Of a stretch of 64,000 bases of DNA, positions 30,947 to 39,296 are shown piece after piece; positions within the stretch are counted from its first letter, which is position 1; each line of letters begins with the position of its first letter. The position numbers and the translations under genes are program-made. Source of the stretch: Nesterenkonia aurantiaca (GTDB lineage Bacteria > Actinomycetota > Actinomycetes > Actinomycetales > Micrococcaceae); the NCBI RefSeq assembly GCF_004364585.1, contig NZ_SOAN01000008.1:105674-169673 (forward strand), in the 5' to 3' direction. The notes under the pieces were generated by a model. It did not search any database. It was not told the origin of the DNA and was given only the letters and a program-made list of their open reading frames with translations.

Positions 30947-32662
30947 ATGACCACCCCGCCCCACCTGAACGCACCCAAAAAGAGACAGAGATTCAGGACC
31001 CCGCTCAGCGCTGCGGCGATCCTCAGCGCCACCGTACTCACCGCCTGCAGTGGCACCTCCGGCCTGGTCAGCGCCGAACAGGTTGCCGACCGGCAGCCCG
31101 CTGACGGCCCTCAGTCCGGCGGCATCATCGAATATGGACACCTCCAAGAGCCGAAGTGCGTCTACGGCGGGTGGATCCAGGAGAACTTCACTGCGCGCCA
31201 GATCCTGGACTCGCTCGTCTCACAGGACGCCGATGGCAAGATCGTTCCCTGGCTCGCCACCGACTGGGAGGTCTCGGAGGATCAGCTGGTCTGGACCCTG
31301 ACCCTGCGCGATGACGTGTCCTTCACCGACGGCACGCCGGTGGACGCTGAGGCCGTGGCGTATAACTTCGACCACTGGCTCGACGGCGGCAACGGCACCG
31401 CGGCCGCGCACCTGGGCGGGTTCTACGAGGACTCCAGCGCAGTGGATGAGCACACCGTGGAGGTCCACCTCTCCGCGCCGTTCTCACCGTTCCTCTCGAC
31501 GCTTTCCCAGTCCTACTTCGGGATCCAGTCGCCCACCGCGCTGGAGACCCGCAGCGAGGAGGAGAACTGCAGGGCCCCGATCGGTTCCGGACCCTTCACC
31601 GTGCAGGCATGGGAGAGCGGCCAGTACCTCGAGTTCGTCCGCAACGAGGACTACAACTCCGCCCCCGCGAACGCCAAGCACCAGGGCCCGGCGTACGTGG
31701 AGGGCATCCGGTGGAGCTTCATCCCTGACAACACCTCGCGCTACGGCTCGCTGCTCTCCGAGGAGAGCGACGTGATCGGAGAGGTGCCGGCGGTCAACAT
31801 CGCACAGGCCCGGGAACGGTTCGACTTCGAGCAGTACATCACCCCGGGGCGTCCGGTGGTGATCAACCTGAACACCGAGAAGGGCGCCTTCGCCGATCAG
31901 CAGGTCCGCCAGGCGCTCAGCTTCGCAACCGATCGGGAAGCCAATATCGAGTCGGCATTCCTGGGCACGGTCCCCTTCGAGCCCAGCGGATACCTCTCCC
32001 AGAGCACCCCGGACTACGACGTCGACGCGGCCACCGAGTACCCCTTCGACCTGGACCGCGCCGATGAGCTCCTGGACGAGGCCGGCTGGACCGAGCGCGC
32101 TGAGGACGGCACCAGACTCAAAGCCGGGGAACGGCTCGAAGTGGTGTTCACCTACGGACTGAACACCATCGTCACCCCCGACGGAAACACCGCGATCCAG
32201 AACTTCCAGGAGCAGGCCCGCGATGCCGGCTTCGACATCCAGCTGCGCCCGCTGACTCCCTCAGAGAACTCCTCCGGCGCATTCTCCGGCCCCGATGCCT
32301 ATGACGCCCAGGTCGGCTACTGGACCTCACCACACGCCGGCATCCTCAACATCAACTACCGGCCAGGCACCGAGGATCAGCCCAATGGGGCCAACACCAC
32401 GTTCCTGGTGGATGAAGGAGTCTTCGCAACGATCCAAGAGGCGCTGCAGGCTCCGACGTCGGAGGACGTCACGAAGCATTTCTCCCAGGCGCAGCACGAA
32501 CTCAGCGAGCTCGCCCCGGCCATCGGGCTCTACACCCAGACCAACACCATCGCCGTCTCCGATGAGCTCAGTGACGTCTGGCTCGAGGAGTCCCAGGGCT
32601 CACCGGTCTTCCACGACGCCTATTTCCGCGCTGAAGAATCCGTCACCGAAGAAGAGGGCTGA
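30947..32662 (+). CDS. ABC transporter substrate-binding lipoprotein (family 5, dipeptide/oligopeptide type)
   Basis: A 571-residue lipoprotein. A basic start, a hydrophobic stretch and the lipobox TACS (Cys34) direct it to the outer membrane face. Family 5 features are clear: SGGIIEYGHLQEPKC, ILDSLVSQDADGKIVPWLATDWEVS, TWTLTLRDDVSFTDGTPVDAEAV and LDEAGWTE. Family members bind peptides, nickel, opines or glutathione; here the riboswitch and the monooxygenase suggest a sulfur-containing ligand. An even set of Cys pairs (KC, NCR) is unusual for the family. It is preceded by GAAGGAG and followed after 3 nt by the permease gene. Confidence 0.88.
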   Translation: MTTPPHLNAPKKRQRFRTPLSAAAILSATVLTACSGTSGLVSAEQVADRQPADGPQSGGIIEYGHLQEPKCVYGGWIQENFTARQILDSLVSQDADGKIVPWLATDWEVSEDQLVWTLTLRDDVSFTDGTPVDAEAVAYNFDHWLDGGNGTAAAHLGGFYEDSSAVDEHTVEVHLSAPFSPFLSTLSQSYFGIQSPTALETRSEEENCRAPIGSGPFTVQAWESGQYLEFVRNEDYNSAPANAKHQGPAYVEGIRWSFIPDNTSRYGSLLSEESDVIGEVPAVNIAQARERFDFEQYITPGRPVVINLNTEKGAFADQQVRQALSFATDREANIESAFLGTVPFEPSGYLSQSTPDYDVDAATEYPFDLDRADELLDEAGWTERAEDGTRLKAGERLEVVFTYGLNTIVTPDGNTAIQNFQEQARDAGFDIQLRPLTPSENSSGAFSGPDAYDAQVGYWTSPHAGILNINYRPGTEDQPNGANTTFLVDEGVFATIQEALQAPTSEDVTKHFSQAQHELSELAPAIGLYTQTNTIAVSDELSDVWLEESQGSPVFHDAYFRAEESVTEEEG

Positions 32663-32665
32663 CCC

Positions 32666-33703
32666 ATGACTGTTCCGCCACTCAGCGCCACCACCGAGCC
32701 ATACCAGGCCACCACCGCTGATCCGACTCCCGTCTCCCCACGTCAGAGAACCGATCCGAGACTCGTGGTCTCGCTGATCCTGCGCAAGCTCGGCGGGGCC
32801 GCCTTCGTCGTCTGGGCAGCCGCCTCCCTGACCTTTCTGATGCAGGCGCTTCTGCCGGGAGATCGGGCCACCATGCTGCTGAACCAGCAGACGGGTCAGG
32901 TCCAGGAACGCTCCGCAGAGGAGCTGGCACCGATCAATGAGATGTTCGGATTCACAGACCCGCTTCTCGTCCAGTACCTGAGCTTCCTGGGCGGTCTGCT
33001 CCGTGGAGATCTCGGCGTCTCCTACCAGCTGCTGCAGCCGGTCACCACGGTCATCGGGGACCAGATCGCGCCGACCGTCATCCTGACCTTCTCCTCCCTG
33101 GTGGTCGCCTGGGTCATCGCGCTGGTGCTGCTGGTGCTGACGGCTCGCCGGGTGGGTTGGGTGTCCCGGTTGTTCTCCGGCCTCGAAGCCGCCGCCGCTG
33201 CGCTGCCCCAGTACTGGCTGGGCATCATCCTGCTGGTGGTCTTCGCCCTCGGCCTGGGACTCTTCCCGGTGGTCGGGGGAGAGGGACCCCTCGGACTGGT
33301 CCTTCCCGCCCTGACCCTGGGCCTCCCGTTGGCCGGCTTCCTAGGCCAGACCATGCGCGCCGAGTTCGAACGCACGCTGGACGAACCCTTCGTCCTCACC
33401 GCCCGGGCTCGCGGGATGAGCGACACCGGGGTGCGGATCAGGCACGTGCTGCGCCACGCGCTGCTGCCTGGTCTGACTCTGACCGGCTGGGCCATCGGCT
33501 CTCTCTTCTCGGGGGCGGTGATCGCGGAGAACGTCTTCTCCCGGCCAGGCCTTGGGGGAGTGCTGGTCGATGCCGTCAACGGGCGTGACCTGCCGGTGGT
33601 CTGCGGCGTCGTGATGCTCGTGGCGCTCATCTACGTCATCGCAAACCTGGTGGTGGACACCGCCTACGTCCTTGTTGATCCGCGCCTGAAACTGACTCAC
33701 TGA
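32666..33703 (+). CDS. ABC transporter permease (DppB type)
   Basis: A 345-residue integral membrane protein of the DppB kind. The N-terminal 35 residues are cytoplasmic, then helix 1 (AAFVVWAAASLTFLMQALLPGDRATML, shortened here) and a large periplasmic loop (GDLGVSYQLLQPV). The EAA-like loop contacting the ATPase is RTLDEPFVLTARARGMSD, followed by RHVLRHALLPGLT. It pairs with the DppC-like permease downstream to form the channel of the importer. Confidence 0.88.
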   Translation: MTVPPLSATTEPYQATTADPTPVSPRQRTDPRLVVSLILRKLGGAAFVVWAAASLTFLMQALLPGDRATMLLNQQTGQVQERSAEELAPINEMFGFTDPLLVQYLSFLGGLLRGDLGVSYQLLQPVTTVIGDQIAPTVILTFSSLVVAWVIALVLLVLTARRVGWVSRLFSGLEAAAAALPQYWLGIILLVVFALGLGLFPVVGGEGPLGLVLPALTLGLPLAGFLGQTMRAEFERTLDEPFVLTARARGMSDTGVRIRHVLRHALLPGLTLTGWAIGSLFSGAVIAENVFSRPGLGGVLVDAVNGRDLPVVCGVVMLVALIYVIANLVVDTAYVLVDPRLKLTH

Positions 33704-33722
33704 GTCAGAACTGGAGTAACCA

Positions 33723-34658
33723 ATGACCACCACACTCAACGGTCCCGCAGACCAGCGGTCACCGACCCAGCATTCGACAACCCAGAAGCCGACGACGGTG
33801 GCCTCCCAGCTGTACTCCTCGCTGCAGTCCCGCAGACCCAAGAGCCGGCTCCGTCAGGTCCCGCTCACCGTCTGGATCGCCGCGGTCTTCGCGCTGGTCT
33901 TGTTGATCGCCAGCCTCGCGCCGTCGCTGTTGGCCACCCACGATCCCCGTGCCATCAGGCTCGAGGCACCCTTGGCGTCACCGAACTGGGAGCACTGGTT
34001 CGGCACCGATCAGTCCGGGCGTGACCTGTACTCCCGGATGGTTCACGGGGCGGGACAGTCGCTGCTGATCGGCCTGGGCGCCACTGGGATCGGGGTCGGT
34101 CTTGCCGTGATATTCGGCGCCTGGGCCGGATTGGGCGGGCGATGGGCGGACGCCTTCATCGGCCGTGGCCTCGATGTCTTCTTCGCGTTCCCGACGCTGC
34201 TGCTGGCCATGGTGTTCATCACCGTCTATGGGCCCTCGGCACCCACGCTGATCCTTGCGGTTGGGCTGGGGACCGCTCCCGGCTACACCCGGATGGTGCG
34301 CGGACAGATCCTCGCCGTGCGCCACTCGGGATACGTGCAGGCCGCCGAGGCGCTGGGACATTCACCCTGGCGGATCCTGAACCGACACATCCTGCCCAAT
34401 GCGCTTCGTCCGCTGCTGGCGATCTTGACCCTGGGCATCGGCCAATCGATCGTCTGGGCCTCCGGACTGGCCTTCCTCGGCTTCGGCGTGGCCCCGCCGT
34501 CGCCGGAATGGGGTGCGCTGCTCGAAGCTGGCCGCCCCTACATCACCGAGGCCTGGTGGCTGGAAATCCTGCCCGGCCTGGCCGTGCTCGCCACTGCACT
34601 GACCGCCACGATTCTGGGCAAGCACCTCGAATCCGCCTTGGAAGGATCACAGACATGA
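33723..34658 (+). CDS. ABC transporter permease (DppC type)
   Basis: A 311-residue permease. It carries the DppC N-terminal signature HDPRAIRLEAPLASPNWEHWFGTDQSGRD and the cytoplasmic coupling loop YVQAAEALGHSPWRIL with RHILPNALRP. Six hydrophobic segments are visible. Its stop overlaps the ATG of the fused ATPase gene (ATGA), supporting coupled synthesis. The first 55 residues before helix 1 are rich in Thr, Ser and Gln and look unstructured. Together with the DppB-like gene it forms the transport path. Confidence 0.88.
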   Translation: MTTTLNGPADQRSPTQHSTTQKPTTVASQLYSSLQSRRPKSRLRQVPLTVWIAAVFALVLLIASLAPSLLATHDPRAIRLEAPLASPNWEHWFGTDQSGRDLYSRMVHGAGQSLLIGLGATGIGVGLAVIFGAWAGLGGRWADAFIGRGLDVFFAFPTLLLAMVFITVYGPSAPTLILAVGLGTAPGYTRMVRGQILAVRHSGYVQAAEALGHSPWRILNRHILPNALRPLLAILTLGIGQSIVWASGLAFLGFGVAPPSPEWGALLEAGRPYITEAWWLEILPGLAVLATALTATILGKHLESALEGSQT

Positions 34659-36427
34659 CCACGACTGTCATCAACCCCGATATCGAGACCACTTCCCGCA
34701 TCCGCCCCGACACCGCGCCAGACGTTGCCCCCGCAGAGGCGTCGCTGGTGACGCTGGAGGATCTCAACGTCTGGTTCACCGATGCTGCCGGCGCGGCTCA
34801 CCACGTGGTGCACGACCTCTCACTGGATATCAACCCAGGTGAATGCGTGGCGGTGATCGGGGAATCTGGGTCCGGCAAATCCGTGACTGCCCGCACCCTC
34901 ATCGGTCTGACCGGGCCCAACTCGCATATCCAAGCCACCCGTGCCAGCGTGGACGGACGCGACATCCAGCGCACTACCGACGCGCAGTGGCGCAGGATCC
35001 GCGGGGCGCAGATCGGTTTCATCCTCCAAGATGCGCTCGTCTCCCTGGACCCGTTGCGCACCATCGGCGCCGAGATCGGCGAGTCGCTGCGGCTGCACGG
35101 AGTCGGCAAGGCGGCTCAGCGCAGGGAACGGGTGATCGAGCTCCTCGAGGCGGTGGGCGTGCCGGAACCCGAGATGAGGGCCAGGCAGCGCTCCGGAGAG
35201 CTCTCCGGAGGTCTGCGCCAGCGGGCCCTGATTGCTTCAGCGATCGCCAATGATCCTCCGCTGTTGGTGGCCGACGAACCCACCACCGCCCTGGACGTGA
35301 CCGTGCAGGCCCAGGTGCTGGACCTCCTGGCGCAGCGCAAGGCTTCCGGGACCGCCATCTTGTTGATCAGCCACGACTTCTCCGTGGTCGGACGCCTCGC
35401 CGATCGAGTCCTGGTGATGCAGGGCGGGCACATCGTCGAGCAGGGCACCGCGGAGGACGTGCTCAACCACCCGCAGCATGAGTACACCAGGCAGCTGTTG
35501 GACGCCGTCCCCTCCGGCGTCACCAAGGGTGAGTACCTGACCTCGGCCAAGCGTGAGCATGCCTCGGTAGCCCTCAATACCTCCCCGGTGCGAACCCACG
35601 AAGTGGCGGACGCACCCCCGGTGCTGGAGGCCACGGGTCTGACCAAGTCTTTCCGCGGTCCCGATGGCGTCACTCGCACTGTGGTCAAGGACGTCTCCTT
35701 CGACGTCCGAGCGGGTCAGACCCTGGGGATTGTGGGGGAGTCCGGCTCGGGAAAATCCACCACCGCATCCATCGCCCTGGGCTTCCTCCAGCCTGATTCC
35801 GGGTCCGTGTTGCTGAACGGGAAGCCATGGAGCGAGTTGGGAGTGTCCGGGCGGCGCAGCCGCCGGCGCGACGTGACCGTGGTCTATCAGGACCCGCTGA
35901 GCTCCTTCGATCCGCGGTGGAGCGCCGAACAGATCCTCACCGATGCGCTGGAACCTGCCACGGACGGCATCGCCTTCGGCGCTCGCCGCCGGCAGCGTGC
36001 CCAGCTGCGGGATCGGGCCGAGGAACTGGTGGGTCTGGTCGGGCTGGACCCGCAACATCTCGCCAAACACCCGCTGCAGCTCTCCGGCGGGCAGCGCCAG
36101 CGGTTGTCCATCGCCCGTGCACTGGCGCCGGAGCCCGATGTGGTGGTGCTGGATGAGGCCGTGTCAGCGTTGGACGTCTCGGTCCAGGCCCAGGTGCTGG
36201 ATCTGCTCACCGAGTTGCAGGAACGGCTGGGGACCACCTACGTGTTTATCTCCCATGACCTGGGCGTGATCCACCACATGAGTGACCACATCCTGGTGAT
36301 GAAGGACGGGGAAGCAGTGGAGTACGGGAACGCTGAGCAGATCTTCCACGCACCGGCGCACCCGTACACCCAGGAGCTGCTGAACTCACTGCAGACGATG
36401 ACCGCTCACACGCCGCGCGGCCGCTGA
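34655..36427 (+). CDS. ABC transporter ATP-binding protein with two fused nucleotide-binding domains (DppD-DppF type)
   Basis: A 590-residue fusion of the two ATPases normally encoded separately. Domain 1 (about 25-295): Walker A GESGSGKSVTART, signature LSGGLRQRALI, Walker B LLVADEPTTALD, followed by the DppD-type ending PQHEYTRQLLDAVP. Domain 2 (about 320-590): Walker A GESGSGKSTTASI, signature LSGGQRQRLSIARAL, Walker B VVVLDEAVSALD. In domain 2 the usual DEP is DEAVSALD, which is normal for DppF-like proteins. ATP hydrolysis here powers import. The gene ends the operon; no terminator hairpin was seen in the next 100 nt. Confidence 0.9.
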   Translation: MTTTVINPDIETTSRIRPDTAPDVAPAEASLVTLEDLNVWFTDAAGAAHHVVHDLSLDINPGECVAVIGESGSGKSVTARTLIGLTGPNSHIQATRASVDGRDIQRTTDAQWRRIRGAQIGFILQDALVSLDPLRTIGAEIGESLRLHGVGKAAQRRERVIELLEAVGVPEPEMRARQRSGELSGGLRQRALIASAIANDPPLLVADEPTTALDVTVQAQVLDLLAQRKASGTAILLISHDFSVVGRLADRVLVMQGGHIVEQGTAEDVLNHPQHEYTRQLLDAVPSGVTKGEYLTSAKREHASVALNTSPVRTHEVADAPPVLEATGLTKSFRGPDGVTRTVVKDVSFDVRAGQTLGIVGESGSGKSTTASIALGFLQPDSGSVLLNGKPWSELGVSGRRSRRRDVTVVYQDPLSSFDPRWSAEQILTDALEPATDGIAFGARRRQRAQLRDRAEELVGLVGLDPQHLAKHPLQLSGGQRQRLSIARALAPEPDVVVLDEAVSALDVSVQAQVLDLLTELQERLGTTYVFISHDLGVIHHMSDHILVMKDGEAVEYGNAEQIFHAPAHPYTQELLNSLQTMTAHTPRGR

Positions 36428-36529
36428 TTAGGCCAAGGGTTGCCCTCATTCTGAGCATGGAATGTACCCAGGGCGTATCTTCGGTTGGACAATCATCGCT
36501 TCATCCACACGAAGAGGTAGCGTGGCGAT

Positions 36530-36850
36530 ATGTCGTTGTCAGATGTCAAGGGTGAACTCAGGATTCTTGTTGCCGAACGCGAATGGGCCCAGTTCCATAG
36601 TCCAGAAAATTTGATCAAAAGCATCGCCATCGAATCTGGCGAACTTCTGGAATGCGTGCAGTGGAACAACAAGGTGGACCCTGATCTGGTTCGGACTGAG
36701 CTCGCTGACGTGCTCACTTATGCGTACCTGTTGGCGGATCGAATGGGTTGGGATCCTGATGAGGTGGTCCTCGATAAGCTTCGATTGACCCGAGACAAGT
36801 ACCCGGTGGAGAAGTCGCGAGGGAAGAGCACCAAGTATGACCAGCTTTGA
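36530..36850 (+). CDS. MazG-like nucleotide pyrophosphohydrolase
   Basis: A 106-residue all-helical MazG/iMazG-like protein. The conserved EAA/ExxE metal site appears as SIAIESGELLECVQW (residues about 34-48), and ELADVLTYAYLLADRMG carries the second acidic pair ExxD. The start segment REWAQFHSPENLIKS matches the RS21-C6/dCTPase-like subgroup. Such enzymes convert dNTPs to dNMPs. Its 3' end overlaps the GIY-YIG/DUF2075 gene by 14 nt. The pair has lower G+C than the importer genes before it, which suggests joint acquisition. Confidence 0.85.
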   Translation: MSLSDVKGELRILVAEREWAQFHSPENLIKSIAIESGELLECVQWNNKVDPDLVRTELADVLTYAYLLADRMGWDPDEVVLDKLRLTRDKYPVEKSRGKSTKYDQL

Positions 36851-38684
36851 GATTCGGTCCTACCCTTTCGCGAAAGGCGCGGTCTCGATCCTCTCTGACG
36901 CTGACGAGAGGTATGGGAACTGGCCTGCCGTCTACACGCTTCGGAATGAGCGATCGATCTACGTCGGTGAGTCACGGAACGTCGCCTCCCGGATCCGCCA
37001 ACACCTCGCGTCAGGCGCGAAGGACGCAATGCAGCACGTCCAGATCATCCTCGATGACACCTTCAACAAGTCCGCCGCGCTGGACCTCGAAGCTTTCCTG
37101 ATCGAATACCTCGGCGGTGACGATCGCTATGTCTTGCTCAATCGAAACAAGGGCATAGTTAACGGAGACTACTTCGATCGAGCCAAATATCGCGAGACCT
37201 TCCAGGAGATCTTCGAGGACCTCCGGAGCAAAGGTATCTTCGAGCGGTCACTGCCAGAGATCCAGAACGACGACCTCTTCAAGCTGTCTCCATTCAAGGC
37301 CCTCACTCCGGAGCAAGCCGTGGCCGTCGAGGACATCCTGCGAGACCTTCTGGGACGGGTACCTGGTCAAGGGCACGATGTCCCTATCGTCGTGCAGGGG
37401 GATCCAGGTACAGGCAAGACCGTCGTGGCCATCTACTTGATGAAGCTCCTGGCTGATATCGGAACTGCAGAAGATGCCGAGCTGGACACGACTATCGATG
37501 ACTCGGACTCGCGATTCGCAGAGTTTTTCACAGAAGGCAATCGAGAACGCTTGAGTGCGCTCTCGATCGGTTTCGTCGTTCCACAGCAGTCCCTTCGAGC
37601 CTCGGTGGCTGAGGTTTTCAAGCACACGCCTTACTTGGAGCGTTCGATGGTGCTTGACCCATTTGCGGTAGGGGAGTCCGAGAAGCACTTCGATGTCCTG
37701 GTAGTTGACGAAGCGCACCGGTTGAACCAGCGGGCCAACCAGCCATCCGCAAGCCAGAACACGCGCTTCACCGAGATCAATCAGAAGCTCTTCGGACACG
37801 ACGAGAGTCACTACACGCAGCTGGATTGGATCAAGCAGAAGAGTGATCATCAGATCTTGTTCCTGGATGGTGCACAGAGTGTGAGGCCTGCAGATATCCC
37901 TCGCTCTTCGTGGGAGTCGCTGCTGGAAGTTGCCAAGTCAGCGGACAGGCACCATGAGCTTCACTCGCAGATGCGAGTCCAAGCTGGACGCGGCTACATC
38001 GACTACGTTCGCGCCATACTGCGATCCGAAGCGCCGGGATCGGATGAGTTCGCCGACTACGAGATCGAGATGTTCTATGAGCTTCAAGTGATGCACGATC
38101 GGATTCGGGAACGGGATGCTGAGCACGGACTCGCTCGTCTGGTCGCCGGCTACGCGTGGGAATGGAGAAGCAAGAAGGACAAGAGCCTTCCTGACATCGT
38201 GCTCGATGGCTACGGACTTCAGTGGAATCGGACCACCAAGGATTGGATCAATTCGAGTACATCGCTCGATGAAGTGGGATCGATCCACACGGTTCAGGGA
38301 TACGACCTGAACTATGCGGGAGTCATCATCGGCTCCGACCTGAGGTTCGATACCGAGCAACAACGGATCGTCTTCGATCGGTCCAACTACTTCGACAAGA
38401 AGGGGAAAGAGAATAACCCCCGCCTTGGCCTTGAGTTCAACGATGAAGACTTACTTGAGTACGTCATAAACATCTACGGGGTACTGCTCACCCGAGGAAT
38501 CAAGGGAACGTACGTGTACGTCTGTGATCCCGACCTTCGTGAGCATCTCGCCCCCTACTTCACCCAAGTCAGGCCGGGGAACTCTAGGCCCGATCTTGGG
38601 AAAGCCCCTAGCAAGGCAATTGGTCCATCCGCGTCGGATGCTCCAGGCGTGGGGGATCGGCAGCGGCAAGAGGTTCGGGAATGA
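36837..38684 (+). CDS. GIY-YIG nuclease fused to DUF2075 (superfamily 1-like) helicase/ATPase
   Basis: A 615-residue protein. Residues 28-95 form a GIY-YIG domain: VYTLRNERSIYVGES (Tyr33, Tyr42-Val-Gly), Arg52 in ASRIRQHL and Glu in LEAFLIEYL. The rest is DUF2075: Walker A GDPGTGKTVVAI near residue 188, Walker B DVLVVDEAHRL near 286, the motif SQMRVQAG near 378 and the C-terminal helicase motif EVGSIHTVQGYDLNYAGVII near 480. It would use ATP to act on DNA or RNA and cut with the GIY-YIG domain. It starts inside the MazG gene, so the two are translated together. A role in phage defence is inference from architecture and lower G+C. Confidence 0.85.
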   Translation: MTSFEIRSYPFAKGAVSILSDADERYGNWPAVYTLRNERSIYVGESRNVASRIRQHLASGAKDAMQHVQIILDDTFNKSAALDLEAFLIEYLGGDDRYVLLNRNKGIVNGDYFDRAKYRETFQEIFEDLRSKGIFERSLPEIQNDDLFKLSPFKALTPEQAVAVEDILRDLLGRVPGQGHDVPIVVQGDPGTGKTVVAIYLMKLLADIGTAEDAELDTTIDDSDSRFAEFFTEGNRERLSALSIGFVVPQQSLRASVAEVFKHTPYLERSMVLDPFAVGESEKHFDVLVVDEAHRLNQRANQPSASQNTRFTEINQKLFGHDESHYTQLDWIKQKSDHQILFLDGAQSVRPADIPRSSWESLLEVAKSADRHHELHSQMRVQAGRGYIDYVRAILRSEAPGSDEFADYEIEMFYELQVMHDRIRERDAEHGLARLVAGYAWEWRSKKDKSLPDIVLDGYGLQWNRTTKDWINSSTSLDEVGSIHTVQGYDLNYAGVIIGSDLRFDTEQQRIVFDRSNYFDKKGKENNPRLGLEFNDEDLLEYVINIYGVLLTRGIKGTYVYVCDPDLREHLAPYFTQVRPGNSRPDLGKAPSKAIGPSASDAPGVGDRQRQEVRE

Positions 38685-38732
38685 GAGGGGGCGAGAAACC
38701 CAAGTTCCCCGCCCCGAGTCATTAGTGGCTGC

Positions 38733-39209
38733 TTACAACTCCACGCGCCCCTGGTCGCCCATGTTCGGGGTCTCCGAGGATAGCGAAGCCTTCGCCATCT
38801 TCACGAGTGCGGCGGCCTTGCCGGGGCCCTCCCAGTACTGGGCGGTCTCGGGAGTTACCTCGATCAGCACGGCGTTGGGATCCTCGGGGCCGCTCTCGAA
38901 GTAGGCCTTCGGGCCCAGGTCCCACAGTTCTTTCTTGCGCTCGAGATCGGCGATGACCTGAGCGGAGCCTGCGATGGAGACCCAGGTGTGGGCATCCACG
39001 AAGCCGAGGTTGACCTCGCCCTCACCGATGATGTCCTCAACCTTGTCCGAGTTCAGCGGGGTGAAGAACCAGAACTTGTGCTGGTCGTCGATCTCGGTGA
39101 CGCCCATGGGGCGGGAGACGATGCGGTGGTTTTGGTCCACTGTGGTGAACATGCAGGTGCCGATGCTGTTGAGCTTCTTGACGAGCTCGTTGGCAGTCAT
39201 ATCAGTCAT
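38733..39209 (-). CDS. Pyridoxamine-5'-phosphate-oxidase-fold general stress protein
   Basis: A 158-residue split-barrel flavin-binding protein with AGGAG six nt before the ATG. The start helix (ANELVKKLNSIGTCMFTTVD), SRPMGVTEIDDQHKFWFFT and DAHTWVSIAGSAQVIADLERKKELWD match the family of B. subtilis general stress protein 26. Most members reduce F420 or flavin-linked substrates, or bind them. It is a single gene between the DUF2075 gene (convergent) and ligD on the same strand. Confidence 0.86.
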   Translation of the reverse strand: MTDMTANELVKKLNSIGTCMFTTVDQNHRIVSRPMGVTEIDDQHKFWFFTPLNSDKVEDIIGEGEVNLGFVDAHTWVSIAGSAQVIADLERKKELWDLGPKAYFESGPEDPNAVLIEVTPETAQYWEGPGKAAALVKMAKASLSSETPNMGDQGRVEL

Positions 39210-39296
39210 ATCGTTCTCCTGTGTTGGGTATGAGCTTCTCGTTAGGCAGTCTACGGATCGTGGTTCCTCTGTACAGCGCTTCAGCGCTGAGCTAAG

